Shown here in pieces: positions 1 through 12,500 of a stretch of 64,000 bases of DNA. The stretch comes from Hydractinia symbiolongicarpus (Eukaryota; Cnidaria; Hydrozoa; Anthoathecata; Hydractiniidae). Position 1 is the first letter of the stretch. The number at the start of each line of letters is the position of its first letter. Position numbers and translations under genes: made by a program. The notes below the pieces were generated by a model that was given only the letters and a program-made list of their open reading frames with translations, ran no database searches and was not told where the DNA came from. The stretch lies in contig NC_079880.1 of the NCBI RefSeq assembly GCF_029227915.1, positions 22,692,501 through 22,756,500 on the forward strand, read 5' to 3'.

Positions 1-110
1 CACCCAGCACTTATTAAGCGGCCCTCTTGAATAAGCGCCCACCTGATAAGAGGGCACGCTTAATCGAAAACTACCTTGAGAAACTGGGCGCTTATTTAAA
101 AATTTTACTT
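1..110. repeat. Degenerate MITE-like repeat fragment
   Basis: The window opens with repeated short blocks built on GAATAAGCGCCC and GGGCGCTTATT in both orientations. They resemble the interior of the inverted-repeat element at 25486-25936 (GAATAAACGCCC and GGGCGTTTATT). I see no clean end because the left side is cut by the window. The short reading frame here has no recognisable content. The rest of the 111-466 stretch is AT-rich downstream intron of the DnaJ gene. Confidence 0.3.
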
Positions 111-466
111 TCTTATATTGACAACCCAAGAAAGAAACCCAAACCCAAGACTAAACTTCATTTTTTTACATCTTTTGTTCAGTTGTATTTTTCAGAAAAA
201 AAAAACAAAATTGAAAATTACAGTTGTCTTTAATTTGTTCGGATCATTACAGTATGTTTTATATTTGAAAAAAATTGGAAGTGGCCAAATTGTGACTTGG
301 TAAATAAATTTCTTATTGATCAAAATTTTTTACTGGTTTTATTACATAGAACCTTAAATAAAATTTAAATGGTTTTAAGCAGATTTGAAACTACACAGAA
401 ATTTATAAAAAAAGTTTTCTTTAAATTATTAGGGCTGTTAAAGAGAAAATACAACATCTAGCAAAC

Positions 467-3400
467 CTTCAAAGTCATCTTCGTGATAATATCTTTGTCG
501 TCTTGCTTGACTTGGTTGCAATCCTTCACCATACCTATCATATTGACGCCTTTTCTCAGAGTCACTCAACACAGCGAAAGAATTGCTTATTCCTAAAATA
601 TTGAAAATAACACTAAGAAACTACAGGAAACAAAAATTGTTGTCTCATTTTTTACATCTTTCTACAATTTACTTTTAGAAAACCATCAACAAGTCTTTCC
701 AGCTCACATACAAACAAAATAAATTTTAAGTTGTTATGTTCGATCTTGATAAATCAGAATTTAGGATTGTTCGATTTTAAACTTTCGTAAAAGTACAGAA
801 AACAAAACAAATCATTCCTGCCTTTCTGGTAAATCTGCTTTTTTAGGACAGGTTTAAAAAATAATTTTATATCTCCAATAATCCTGCATTTGGGATTACC
901 AAATTTCTATCAGGTCTGTATCGTATCTCTAATTGTATCTCATAGAAATTTTGAATCCATAAAAGTTAAAGTTTAATTAAAAGTTGTAAAAGTTGCATTC
1001 TTCATTGCATGAAAAGTTTTGCCTTAAATCTATTTGTAGTTTCATGGTCTTTACGCATTATATTTGCTGACTTTTTTAAACACTTGCTAATTTTTTTTCC
1101 GTTGAAAACAATACTCCCTAAATTCCATGGTTTGAAAAATATTCCTGCTTCTCTACTAAACCCACCCTGTCTTCTAAGGTTGAAATGCTAATCCTGCAGC
1201 AGGTAAATATAGTATGTGAATTGAAATAAAAAGATTATGGCTCGATAAATACGTTGTCATCATTTGGTGATAATAACACTTAATAAGAAAAATAACACTT
1301 ACGTTTAAAAGCTTCAGTAGCACCAGGAGCCTTGTTTTTGTCTGGATGAAATTGTAATGCTAGTTTTCTGTACGCTTTTTTTAATTCGTTTTCCGAGAAG
1401 TCCTGTCCAACGCCAAGCACGTCATAATAATCTTTGCACTTTTTTATTCTAACCAAGTAGAAATGTCTTTTTTAATATATCATGTGTAAGTTATAGTTGA
1501 AATAATTAAATTTGCTATTACTTAAATATGGCATCATAATTTATGCTGCATAATTAAATCCGAAATTCTTTAAACATTAATATCTTTAAAACGAACAGAG
1601 CTTCCTAAAGACTTGTTAACCAACTTTTTAAGCTCTATAATATAAGTCTAACATCATTTTGTACCCCAGGTGCCCTTTAAATAATGTTCACTTTGTTCTA
1701 AATTTGATTTGATTTGGACAAAACATATAGGCAGCAAACGGAGAAAATCTTGATCGTTTTGAACAAAAACAGTTTGTTAAAAGATTTGATGGATATGTAA
1801 TGCTGGTGCTGAACTCTGAAGCCAGCTAGTTTTTTAAGTTAAAATAGCTAAGCACACCTATGAAGTTAATGTTCCTTTTTGATGGAAAATATATATTACA
1901 AGTAGAAACCAGTGGATAAATCCATGGGTTCGCCCATTCTTTATAATCAAATTTCAAATGCTATCACCACTGTGCCATTTTGCTCAGAGGCAGACAAAAT
2001 ATGGCTATTTATTTTTTAAGTGCCTCCTTGGAATAGGTGCCTGCTCTATATTTGAAAATAGTGTTTATTTAACAAAATAATTCTTAGAGGGGATCTCATT
2101 TGGTTAATATTTTCCATTAATTTTTCAAATTCATATAAAAATGTGAAATGCACCTATTGAAAAAACCACCCATAACAAACCCAGAGAGTCTGAGACACCT
2201 ATTTAAGCAAATGTGTTAAGTACAGTTTTGATTTTAAACTTTGGTAGAGAGGTTCAAATAACCTTATGTGACATACCTTTTAACAGCTTGTACCTGTTCA
2301 GGTGTGTATTTTTTTTCTTGTTCTTCCTCATCTTCCTTCTGCTTTGTTTGTTTTTCACTATTTCTACGCTTCCGAACACCAGGAGCATCGCCATTTGAAG
2401 TTGTGTCTTGAGATATTGTATTTAGCAAATCTAAAACGTAATATATAAGGGATATTTACAAATTTATTTTTAAACAGCCTTAGTCTTTCCTGTATTTTGA
2501 AACTTCATGCAGTAATTCTAGCTATGTGACCTGCAAACTAGCTAGCTAGCAATGTAGCTATGACTATTAAATAAAATGTTATTCATGTATGTTGGTAAAT
2601 AGCAAATTGACCAATTAATAGATCACCGATGAGAACAATTCTTTTATTTGAAGTGAGACTAACAAGTAATGCTAATACTGACAAGCATTTTGAAAGCATT
2701 AGTGCATTATTACTAACAGTTGTTATGGAAGTAAGTGCCTTCTTCTATGCAGAAGTCTGTCAATAAAAATTTAAAGATAACTAAGTTATTTTCATAAACC
2801 ACATTTTAATTAAACAACAGGAAAAGTTAATACAGCCCTGTAGTATGCTTGAAAATTATCAAAACTGCACTGTAGTTCACTTGAAAACTGTAATAACAGG
2901 GTTGTAGAAGGTTAATATGGCACCATATTTTGTTTGAAAACTATCCAAACGGTACCCTGGAATGTTAATATACTGCTGAAGTTTGCTTGAAAACTGTCAA
3001 AACAGTAGTGTAAAATGTTAAGATGGCGGTGTAAGTTGCTAAAGAATTATCAAAACGGCACTAATTTTACCCAGCAAAAAATATATTCATCAAGAAAGAT
3101 CTGTTATTAAAGTCATGTTGCAAAAGTTTTTCTCAAAGTTTTGCTAAAAAAAATAATAAAAAAAAATGTTCAGAAGGATATTATTTCTAAAACACTGCAA
3201 GTCTTTGAAATAAAAACATGGGCGTAAACCTTTAGTTTTATGTGCAATTTTTCTTTTGGGCAATGTTTTGTTGAAAAAAAAGTATAGAATAAAATGTTTA
3301 GAAAAATAATATTTGTTGTAAAATGTGCAAGTCCTTAAAATATAAAAAACTATTTTAATAACATTTGTTTCATGCTTGATTTATTGTATTCCTTCGCGTA

Positions 3401-6400
3401 ATTAACAAGCTGTTAAAATTTATTAATTTGCACTGATACCTAAGAAGGTTATGAGAAAATAGTTATTGTATTGTTTTCTTACTAAGCTTTTGTTATATCA
3501 GTCGCAATGTGGCTTGCAGAAATGTGGAATCACAAAAGTAATTACAATCATAAACATAAGATAAAAATGCTTTCAACTTGCAGGAAAGCTTACACTTGGA
3601 CTGTACTGTAGTTTGGAAAAAGGAAGTTTTAAAGAGGAAGATTATTCTACTGGAGAATTTGCGCATCCAATTTTTAAAAATTTTTTAATTCACTTTATAA
3701 GTGGTGTAAAAGTGTTAAATATATCAACAAAACACATTGATTCGTTGTAAAAAGTAATCTATATCAAGTATATACTGCAGGGTTACATTAAAACACTGAA
3801 GAAGAGAAGGATGCGTGTATTCACAGCAGCAATGTTCTCCATTAGATAGATAGATGTGCATATTTCACATGGGCAGCCTCACAAATTGCGAGGGATATAC
3901 CCTGTCTATTATTTCCAGGAGGGCCATGGCTTAGACGGGAAATCCTGGAGTATTTATTGCTCATTTTGAGCTACACAGACCCAGTCAGGGGCCATGCTCT
4001 ACCATACAACTCCCTGCAACATCAACAGCTCAGACAGTGTGCCATCTCCCAAATTTCCCTCACATGGCTTGGGTTAACCCGGGGCTATGGTAACATTCAC
4101 TCACCCATATTGAATCACTGTCAAAGGGAATCAAACCCGTCTCCCGCACAAGGTGCGAGAGCTATAACTACTAAACTACAGCGCCATTTTGCTTGCAGTG
4201 TCAATCCACCCCTTAATCTGACTATCTTTTTACTAGGATTTATCTTTTCTCCGTAATGATTGTAATACTAGGGATCATTTATTTCCTATAACTATTCTTT
4301 CCCAAAGAAACAAATCATCATTCATCATCATTCTCGGCTTAACGTCCGTTTTCCATGCTAGCATGGGTTGGACGGGGTATATTAATGACCCTTTTCCAAT
4401 CTGATCTAGACTGTGTTAGATCTAAACTCAACTTCCTCTGTATCAAGTCTGTCCTTATAACCTCCTGCCAAGTCTTTCTCGGTCTGCCTCTGGGCTTTGC
4501 CTCAGGAACTATCAAGTCTCTACACTTACCCAATTATCCTCCTCCAGTGCCCCAGCCAATTCAATCTTCTTATCTGGATAACATCTTTAATTCTACGGAG
4601 ACTTAGCCTGCTTCTTAGCTCATCTGAACTCTTTCTGTCTCTCAGACTGGCGTTACACATCCACCTAACCATTCTCATATCATTCCTTTCTAAACGGTCA
4701 AGATCTTCCTGCTTCACTGCCCATGTCTCACTACTGTACAACATAACACTTCTTACACAGGCCCCATACAACCTATCTTTTACCTCAATTGACAGGACTC
4801 TGCTAGTCAACAAAGGAAGTAACTCTCTGAACTTTTTCCAAGCAGAACCTATCCTGCAGGAACACTTCTTCCAACACCCCCTTCACTGCCCAACATATCA
4901 CCTAAGTAACAGAAGTTCTCAACTATCTCTAACGAGCCACTGTTGTACATCATTAAAGCTGGAAATACTTCATTCTCTATAATCTCACCTTTGCAACGCT
5001 TGCATACAAACTGTATGCCAGATCTTAACCTTCCACTAATACTACTACACTTCTTATGTACCCAATGCTTGCAAGTCTGACAAAAAATTGAGTTACTACC
5101 AACCCCTTTCCTGCAAACTCCACAAGGCCACTTTCCAACTACAAGGTCACACTTGGCTGCAATGCTACTTATCATGACTTCAGACTTTGCTGTGTTTACC
5201 TTCAGCCCTTTCTCTTCTAGTCCTTTCTTCCACTTCTCAAACTTTTCAGCTAATTCTTCCATCGACTCTGCTATGAGAACCAAATCATCTGCATACAATA
5301 ACTCCCATGGACAACCTGTTCTGAACTCCATCGACAGCGCTTCTAAGACTAGAATAAACAACTAAGGACTAAGTACAGAACCCTGATGTACACCAACATT
5401 TACACTAAATTCATCACTAAGTGAATCGTTAATCCTGACACGACTTCTAGCATTGCTGTACATAGACTGTACCATCGTAACTAGCCACTCATCCACACCT
5501 AATTTTCTCATAGCCCACCAAATAACTTTACGTGGCACTCTATCAAAAGCTTTCTCTAAATCTACAAAGGCAAAATAGAGATTCTTTCTCTTTCCTAAAT
5601 ACTTTTCCTGAAGCTGTCTGAGTAAAAATATTGCATCTGTAGTGCCACGCCCTGGAACAAAACCAAATTGCATCTTATCTATATCAATTCTTTCTCTAAG
5701 TAACTTATCAATCACTCTTTCAATAACTTTCATTACTTGATCAACCAACTTCAAACCTCTATAGTTACCCCTTTCTAATGCATCACCCTTGCCCTTGAAA
5801 CAATTCACTATTACACTCGACTGCCACTCACTCGGAATAGCACCATCCTTTATAATCTGGTTAGCAAGACTTGTAATAAGCTCAACTCCAATATATCCAG
5901 ATGCTTTTACCATCTCTGCAACAATACCTGATACTCCTGCAGCCTTGCCAATCTTCAATTTCCTAATAGCCTCCACTACCCATTCTGTCTTGATCTGCAT
6001 AGCTGGCCCTTCTACGACATCATCATCAGACAAATTATCCTCGTCCCAATCAAACTCAGTGTTAAGCAACCTCTGATAATGATTCTTCCAAGCTACCCTT
6101 TTCTCCTCCTCTGTGCTAGCCAAAACACCTTCATCATTACGTATACACTTCTCACCTACAATATCTTGATTAGTCTTCTTCATTTGCTTTGCTATCTTGA
6201 ATACCTCATTGTGCTGGTCTTCCCTTCTTAACACATCTGCAAATCTGTTTCTCTCTGCTTCTGATTTTGCCTTATACACTGCTGTACGGGCACGACGCTT
6301 AGCTTCTAAGTAAATAATTTTACTACCACCTGACTTCCACTCTTTCCAAAGTTTCCTCTTTTCCTTTAGATAAGATAAGATAAGATAATTTTATTAATCA

Positions 6401-9137
6401 AAAATAGCTGTACAGTTCAAATACACTGGTCAACCTCATTATTCCACCACCAGGTCTGTCTATGTCTAGCTGGTCCTTTCGTCCACCCACAGGTATCATC
6501 AGAAGCTTCTAGAAGACAATTCTTCAAAGTAGTCCAAGTACTTTCAACATTGTCACTATCACATTGACTATTGTAGGCACTGCTGAACTTTTGCACTAAA
6601 TTGTCTTGCTACAATCTCTTCCTTCAGCTTCCAGACTTTTCGACGGGGCCTGTACTTTCCCTTGGCTTCTTTAACACTCTTCAAGATAATATCACAAACC
6701 AGCAAACTATGCTGGAAAACACACTCTTCCCCCGACATAACTTTCACGTCCTTCACCACTTTCTTGTCTGACTTTTTAACCAGGAAGTAATCTATCTGTG
6801 TCTTACAACCACCTGACTCATATGTTATCATCCTACTCTGTCTCTTACTGAATGATGTGTTGCAAACCACCATGTCCGTTGCCATTCCAAACTCAAGCAA
6901 TCTCTCCCCTTCCTTATTTCTGCTCCCAAATCCAAAGCCTCCATGCACACCTCTATAACCTTCAGATGACTTCCCAACATGACCATTAAAGTCGCCGCCC
7001 ACCATGACAAGTTCAGTGTCTCCAAACTTTGATGTAACACTGTGGAGCATAAACTGACAGAAAAGTGACAATCCTATTACCTATCAAAAAATTATCACTA
7101 TAATACGACTATTAACATGCATAACATCTATTCCTTTTTCTACCCACTTCGCTGCAACGAATATGCCAACTCCTCCATATCCATCACTATTACCAATCCA
7201 AAAAAGCTTATACCTTGCCCTCCTACCTTCCACAAATCTTACTGAAGCTCCTCTCCACCTGACTTCCTGAACACAACACATATCAACAGATCTACGTTCT
7301 AACATTTCAACTACTTCACCTGCTCTACCTCTCAGAGTACCAACATTTACACTAGCCATCCTCAACCTAGTGTTATCTACCTTGTGATGTGATAGCTGGG
7401 TAACGGTCTGACGATGCTCACACCTGACATCTGTCCTACCGTGCGCGACACCTTCTCTCCTTAGAGTTCCAGCCCTGTTTACGCAGTTTGTCTGATCAAC
7501 TATTCTTACGGCCATTAATAAAGAGTTTTGGCATTGTTTTACAGCTGGATGCCCTTCCTAGCGCCAACCGTTCACAGACCGGACTGGGTGTTTTTTTAAG
7601 TGACACCATCACTATGTGGCATTTCATGGGACTTCCACAATCGCCCCTTTAAACTAAGGTATGGTGGAGGACGTTCAACTCCTCTCTTGTCTCTTAAGGA
7701 GACCCTTCACCTTCAAAATAAGAATGTATATACAGAATTAAAAATAAAACAGGTCCCTCAAGAGCTTGTGGCAAAAATCAATTTGCAAATGAGCAATGGC
7801 GAAACATTCTTTGCATACGATTATTACGTAACATTCTTCTTTTTCAAGAAAGGCAAAAAAAGATTTAAAATAATTCTCACGGCAGCATTTTTTATAGTTA
7901 AGAATTTGAAAATAATATCTTTTCTATGAATATATGTATATAAACATAAAAAACTTAGAATCATACTCAATAATAATATTGAAAGTTGTAGAACCTTAAA
8001 AAGACAAAAACCAAACATCTACCCGTATACGTCTGTCAGTCACGCAAAATGGTATCGCAAGTAGCGATATGCACGCAATGCTGTATAAAAGGGATGGGTG
8101 AACAGTTTTCCATGGGTCACCGACTAGTTAATAATGCTCAATTGTTAATTGTTCAGTAAAGGAGAAGATAAACACTCTAAAATAGGCTTTGCGGGTAAAT
8201 ATCCCAATTTTCCAGAATAGGTTTGTGTGTGTGTTGGCGCAAACATGTGCAATCACATACATCTCATGGAATTCTCTGCCTATTTTGTCTTAGATTGGCA
8301 ATCCTTGTCTTTTAAAATAATTATTGACATTTTGGACTACTCAGAGCACGCAGAAAGAGGGTGCCGATAAGCCGCAAATCGCCCGCATATATACGGGCGA
8401 GTTCGGGCGAATTTTCAAATAAAATTGGCGGTTGTCCCCCGAAACCGCCCGCACTTTCCCGAACTCACCCGGAACATTCCCGAAATGTAATTCCTTGTAA
8501 CAAACCATGCGGAGGATGGTTGGAAAGAAGGCGCTTGATGAGAAAGGAGTTAATAAAGTTTATATATAAGTTATTTATAAAGTAAACTTTTTCAAAAACC
8601 ATCAAAAACAGTTCTTCTAAGAACTTCGCTACGACATAGGAAGTTTATTTTAATTTTTATAGTTTTTTTGAATCATATATTAGTGTCTGTTTTTTTTTTT
8701 TGGACATTGTTCGGGTCTATGCGGGTTTTTTCGGGCGAATACTTGAATTTTTTTCAAAACGCCAAACTCGCCCGAAAACGCCTGCACTTTTTACGGGGTA
8801 TGTGGCTTATCGGCACCCTCGTCACGCAGATTATACATTACTATTGTTATTTTAAATGTATTTCCTTTTTCGTGTAAAGCAACATGCTAAGAAAATTCTA
8901 ATAAGACTTCTAATAAGAAAAATGTTAAAGAATAGCAAACACTTGCTCAAATCTTTGGTGTAGATTATAAAACAAAGTTAAAAAGATTATAATTTTGCAC
9001 CTACTTCTAGCCTTCTCAGTAGAGTATAGCTTGATTGATTTGTTTAAAAACTTTATAGCCTTTTCTTTGTGACCAGAATGCAGGAATTTTTCAGCTAAAT
9101 GTATACATTTTAATGCTTCGTCCTTGTTACCTTCCAT
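467..9137 (-). CDS. DNAJB12/14: DNAJB12/DNAJB14-like ER-membrane Hsp40 co-chaperone, 5' four exons (3' end outside window)
   Basis: Coding exons in transcription order are 9005-9137, 2277-2430, 1313 corrected to 1303-1448, and 467-592; all junctions are GT-AG and keep frame. Exon 1 starts [18 protein letters not shown], the helical N-terminal region typical of DNAJB12/14. Exon 2 is a charged linker ([12 protein letters not shown]) ending TPEQVQAVK. Exon 3 carries the J domain ([10 protein letters not shown]) with the HPD tripeptide at about residues 130-132, which stimulates Hsp70 ATPase activity. Exon 4 ends the J domain ([17 protein letters not shown]). The Gly/Phe-rich part, the transmembrane segment and the DUF1977 tail expected of the family would lie left of the window. 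In animals these proteins sit in the ER membrane and act with Hsc70 in ER-associated degradation. Intron 1 (2431-9004) is 6.6 kb and full of transposons, including a LINE in the same orientation. The start codon is 376 bp from the divergent RPL7 start. Assignment to DNAJB12 versus DNAJB14 is not possible here. Confidence 0.87.
1899..1998 (-). mobile_element. Short non-autonomous Helitron (HeliMITE), diverged copy
   Basis: Read on the minus strand, this runs from a TCTG-rich block with AGCAAAATGG to a hairpin (CCATGGATTTATCCACTGG) about 10 nt before a CTTG end, followed by T. It matches the better copy at 50566-50705 in order and spacing. The 5' end is not sharply defined. Confidence 0.5.
2823..3070. 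repeat. Degenerate tandem repeat, about four units of roughly 60 bp
   Basis: The motif TTGAAAACTGTCAAAACAG and its variants recur four times with intervening GTTAATATGGC-type segments. Units are only partly alike. It lies in the large first intron of the DnaJ gene. Confidence 0.5.
3855..4195 (-). mobile_element. tRNA-derived SINE
   Basis: On the minus strand the element begins near 4190 with GCGCTGTAGTTTAGTAGTTA, an A-box-like stretch. An anticodon-arm-like palindrome (CTCGC / GCGGG) and then a B-box-like GGGTTTGATTCC follow near 4130. This is the internal promoter layout of tRNA-derived SINEs. About 250 bp of unrelated body continues to roughly 3855. I cannot name the tRNA of origin or the family, and the 3' end is approximate. 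Confidence 0.55.
4312..7599 (-). mobile_element. RTE-like non-LTR retrotransposon, nearly full length, inactivated (copy 1)
   Basis: Minus-strand frames give an APE-type endonuclease (start of domain 7084-7515, continuing 6568-7071, with [11 protein letters not shown]). A reverse transcriptase follows (5362-6279, then 4849-5361, with the LLYADDLVL catalytic box). Downstream of the RT is a C4HC3 PHD-like finger ([26 protein letters not shown]), then the conserved tail ending HASMENGR. The 3' end is a GATGAT-type simple tail at about 4312-4335. Damage relative to the copy at 27276-30175: an internal deletion of about 50 bp near 7045, a nonsense codon in the RT just before the YADD block (near 5363), frameshifts in the tail, and a 53-bp insertion at 6369-6421. 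The clade (RTE versus a related group) is judged from the domain order and tail only. It lies in intron 1 of the DnaJ gene, same orientation. Confidence 0.9.
6369..6421 (-). mobile_element. 53-bp insertion with a CTTAT-repeat tail inside LINE copy 1
   Basis: Compared with the second LINE copy (near 28100), these 53 bases are extra. On the minus strand they end in AATAAAATTATC followed by repeated CTTAT units. This looks like the extreme 3' end of another retroposon, 5' truncated. Its source element is not in the window. Confidence 0.5.
8018..8127 (+). mobile_element. Short non-autonomous Helitron (HeliMITE)
   Basis: The element starts TCTACCCGTATACGTCTGTC after an A and ends CACCGACTAG before a T, that is TC...CTRR inserted in an AT dinucleotide, the Helitron signature. 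The subterminal hairpin is degenerate (CCATGGG retained). It is 110 bp long and has no coding capacity. An internal TATAAAAG occurs in this and the other plus-oriented copies. Confidence 0.75.
8355..8822. mobile_element. Non-autonomous TIR element with 8-bp target duplication
   Basis: Inverted ends GAGGGTGCCGATAAGCC (from 8357) and GGCTTATCGGCACCCTC (to 8820) are perfectly complementary over 17 bp. The 8-mer CACGCAGA flanks both sides (8347-8354 and 8823-8830). The interior repeats GGGCGAGTTCGGGCGAA-type blocks in both orientations. An 8-bp duplication fits hAT or P-type transposition; the end sequence is not decisive. The short reading frames inside are not genes. Confidence 0.75.
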
Positions 9138-9512
9138 TTTTGTGTATATACGATGTACTACCTTGGTCAAACCCTCTCACTCTGTTAAAATATATTTTAT
9201 AAATTTTTTTTCTTAGGATGGTCGGTCATTAGACAGTTCTATAATTGTATTAGACTGGATACTGTCGAGAAAACTGTCACACACAGAAATGAAAAAGATA
9301 AAGTATTTATAACAATAATTCTTTCCTTTTTATGCATTTTATTTATGCAAAGTCTCCTTTAATGAACCGAAAAAGATTTATTTAATGCATAACACTAAAA
9401 CTATTGTGATCTTGAACATTTTCTAGCTCATAACATAATTTTTGCCCAGTCTAGAAAATGCAACAAAAAGCCTGGGTGCTAAGTGTTAGTCTCTTACGAA
9501 GTTGCTAGTAAA
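9138..9512. promoter_or_regulatory. Divergent promoter interval between the DnaJ gene and RPL7
   Basis: 376 bp separate the two start codons on opposite strands, so both promoters must lie here or in upstream untranslated exons. A pyrimidine-rich CTCTT at about 9491, 22 nt before the RPL7 ATG, could be a TOP-like transcription start as expected of ribosomal-protein genes. I see no convincing TATA box at the right distance. The exact start sites are unknown. Confidence 0.45.
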
Positions 9513-12500
9513 ATGGCCGAAGGGTTAGTAGAAAGTTATTACGAGTTTAATAAGAAATCCATGAATATCTCTTAAAATGGATTAAACTAAGTTGTTATAT
9601 TTGTGTTACATCTGGACTAGTGTACGGCGATGCCGTCTAGATAATTATTTTGTTATATATTTACCAAGTAGTGGACTAGGAAAGCCATCACTGAGAACAG
9701 TGACGTTGTAGTTTTTTTGTTATTCTTTTCAGCAACAAACTTCCAGGCGTCCCAGAGACCCTCCTTAAAAGGAGAAAGACATTAGAAAAAGTAAAAGCTG
9801 CTCGTGCTGCTGCAAAATTAAAGCAGAAAAAGGTATATATTTCACAATGTTGTGTAGAGGTAGATAAGTTGCAGCACAAAGTTACTGTTGTGATTTTGTG
9901 TCTAGAACAATGACATGTGCACACATGTATACAAGCAAAATATATCAGCACCAGAATATAACAATTGTAGAAATCAATTTTAAATGCACAATCTCAAACT
10001 TTCTCCAGGCAGCAGAAACTGTTAAAAATATAATAACCTGATCTAACAATTTTTAAATCTTGAACCAAGTGGTGGCTACCCAAAAAGTTTATTGTATGCG
10101 CTTTCAGAAAACTCTTTTCCCAGGCTTAAATTTGTTGTTATTTAATTACAGGCTCTTAAGGAAAAGCGCAACATAGTTTTTACCCGTGCAGAAAATTATG
10201 TCAAAGAATACAGAACAAAGGAACGTGATGAAATTCGTCTTCGTCGAATGGCAAAACAGAAGGGTAACTTCTATGTCCCAGCTGAACCAAAACTTGCTTT
10301 TGTCATCAGAATAAGAGGGTATGTTTACAGAGATCGCATTTATTTTTATCACTGCCTGTTTTTTTACCAATCAAATAAACACTACATGTGAAAAAGTACC
10401 TGAACTAAGAATTACTTAGGCAAACAAAATTTATCTCAGTAATTGCTGATTGCTAAAGTAAATTCTAAGGGCTGATAATCAAGATTTAAAATATCCGATC
10501 AGTGTAAAAAAAAGTTTATTAGCTGTAATTGGCTGTTACAACTCAACATACTCCACATTTTTTTAGTGTATTTTGAAACTTTGCATGTGTATATGGATTT
10601 TGTATGTACCAGCTACGGGATTTGTTGTACCTTGACGTTCTGAATAACAAAACAATGATCGTTTTTAAATTTTGTTTAGTATCAATCAAGTTAGTCCAAA
10701 AGTGAAGAAGGCTTTGCAGTTATTGCGATTACGCCAAATCAATAATGGTGTTTTTGTTCGTCTACACAAATCTACTATCAATATGTTGCGTTTAGTAGAA
10801 CCATACATTGCTTGGGGGTGAGTCTAAAGTTTGTTGCACTCAAAATCTCAGAAAAAATATGTTCAGCAATGATGACACATTTTTTGGATGAAATTCTGTG
10901 ATTGTTGACCAATTGTCTGGCTGAAGCTGAACTTCTGTATAATTAAGGTTATTTAAAAGTCCATGCAAAGTTACAGATTGAATTTCGTGAATGGATACTT
11001 TTAATTATTTTCCTAAGTTTACAGCTATGAAGACATTCCACCTTCATTAACATCAAATATTTATTCAATTCATCGGAGGAATCATCTCTGTCATTGTAAG
11101 GGTTTTTGCAGGGTTCTCACATCTAAAAATCTTTTAATGTTTTAAGAAACATCCATTTGTCAAACTCAATTTTTATAAAGGCTTTTTTTTCAGTGAAATA
11201 TCAGTCTATAATATAAATCCTGCATCAGCTAGCGTAAATTAAATCTGGTTAATCTGATTTGTTTTTTGTTCAATTTCTTGATATCCTTTTATTCTTGTGA
11301 TTCTAAGTTACTCTTTCCCTAATTCAATTTCCCTTAAATCTCCCTAGATTTATGCATGTGTTTTCCCTGTTAATCAAAATCTTTTTAAAAAACAGCAAAA
11401 TACTTAAAAATAGTTGCAAAATGGAGTGGGAAACCTGTTTTGGGACCTATAATTAATGGGTTAAATCAATAATTGACTATTTCTCCTAAAAAATCAAAGT
11501 GCAGGAAGGTCTAACAATTGGTAAAATTATACACAATAACTTGTTTTTGAATTGAAGAATTTAATTTTGCAAATGATGAAATTGGCAAAAATTTGAGAGA
11601 ACATTTAGAATTTTGCTGTCTAGAAATTATCACCTTCAAGAAATGCAATTAAATTTATTCAGTATAAGCAAACTAGCACTTTCAAGTGTATCAAAGATTC
11701 ATCATCTTTGCAGGACTCGAGTGACATTGCAGATATGATTTAGGTAGATTCTTTATAAAATTGGCATTTGTTTTGATTCCATCATTAAATTATTTCGTTG
11801 AAGCATTAAGTTTGTTTGAATTTTTTTGTATGGACTTAAAGGGGAACTCCAGTAAAAGTCACTTTTTTCTTTTTTGTTTTATACGTACTCAGAAAAGGAT
11901 AAGAAATAAAAATTCTTTTTTTTTCTCATAAAAAAACAGACAGGCGCGATTTCATTTAGAACTGAACCCGATTATAAATAATGACATCACATCGTGCAGA
12001 AAGTTTAAGTGAGCGCAGAGAACGTTTATGTTAAGACATATAGCTTACATTTAAATCGCTTTTGGTATGTAATTTACTTTTAAATCTTTAGTTGCTTTGC
12101 GTTTTGATGTACCAATTGATTAGAGAAGTGTAAAGAAGGAAGTTTTCACAGAATCCCGTCTGTTGTAAAAAAGAAAGAACTCTAAAATGGCTAAACAAAA
12201 TACGTAGTGCAGGTGATCTACCAAGCGATCAAAGTTTTTATATTTGGTTAGCACACTTCACAGATAGTTCTTTAAAAGAGATCTCCAGGAAATAAACTTC
12301 CATATTAAAATTTTGCCACTTTGTAAAAATGCCATTCCGTCTAGTGAACGCGATCAAAGTTTCTTATTTCTTCTCATTTCATTATTTGTACTTATATCCA
12401 CAGAACTCAACCAAATAACGTTTTGTACATTTCTATATTAAATACAAGAACATTATACGAATTTCCAATACAAACACAGACAAAAAAAGTTTTCTAGTTA

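Noticed and set aside
8361-8877. Two plus-strand frames of 74 and 69 codons
   Set aside because: They overlap the TIR element at 8355-8822 and reflect its repeated GGGCGAG blocks.
11563-11640. Third C/D snoRNA candidate starting AAATGATGAAATTGG in RPL7 intron 4
   Set aside because: No terminal stem and no proper D box within range.
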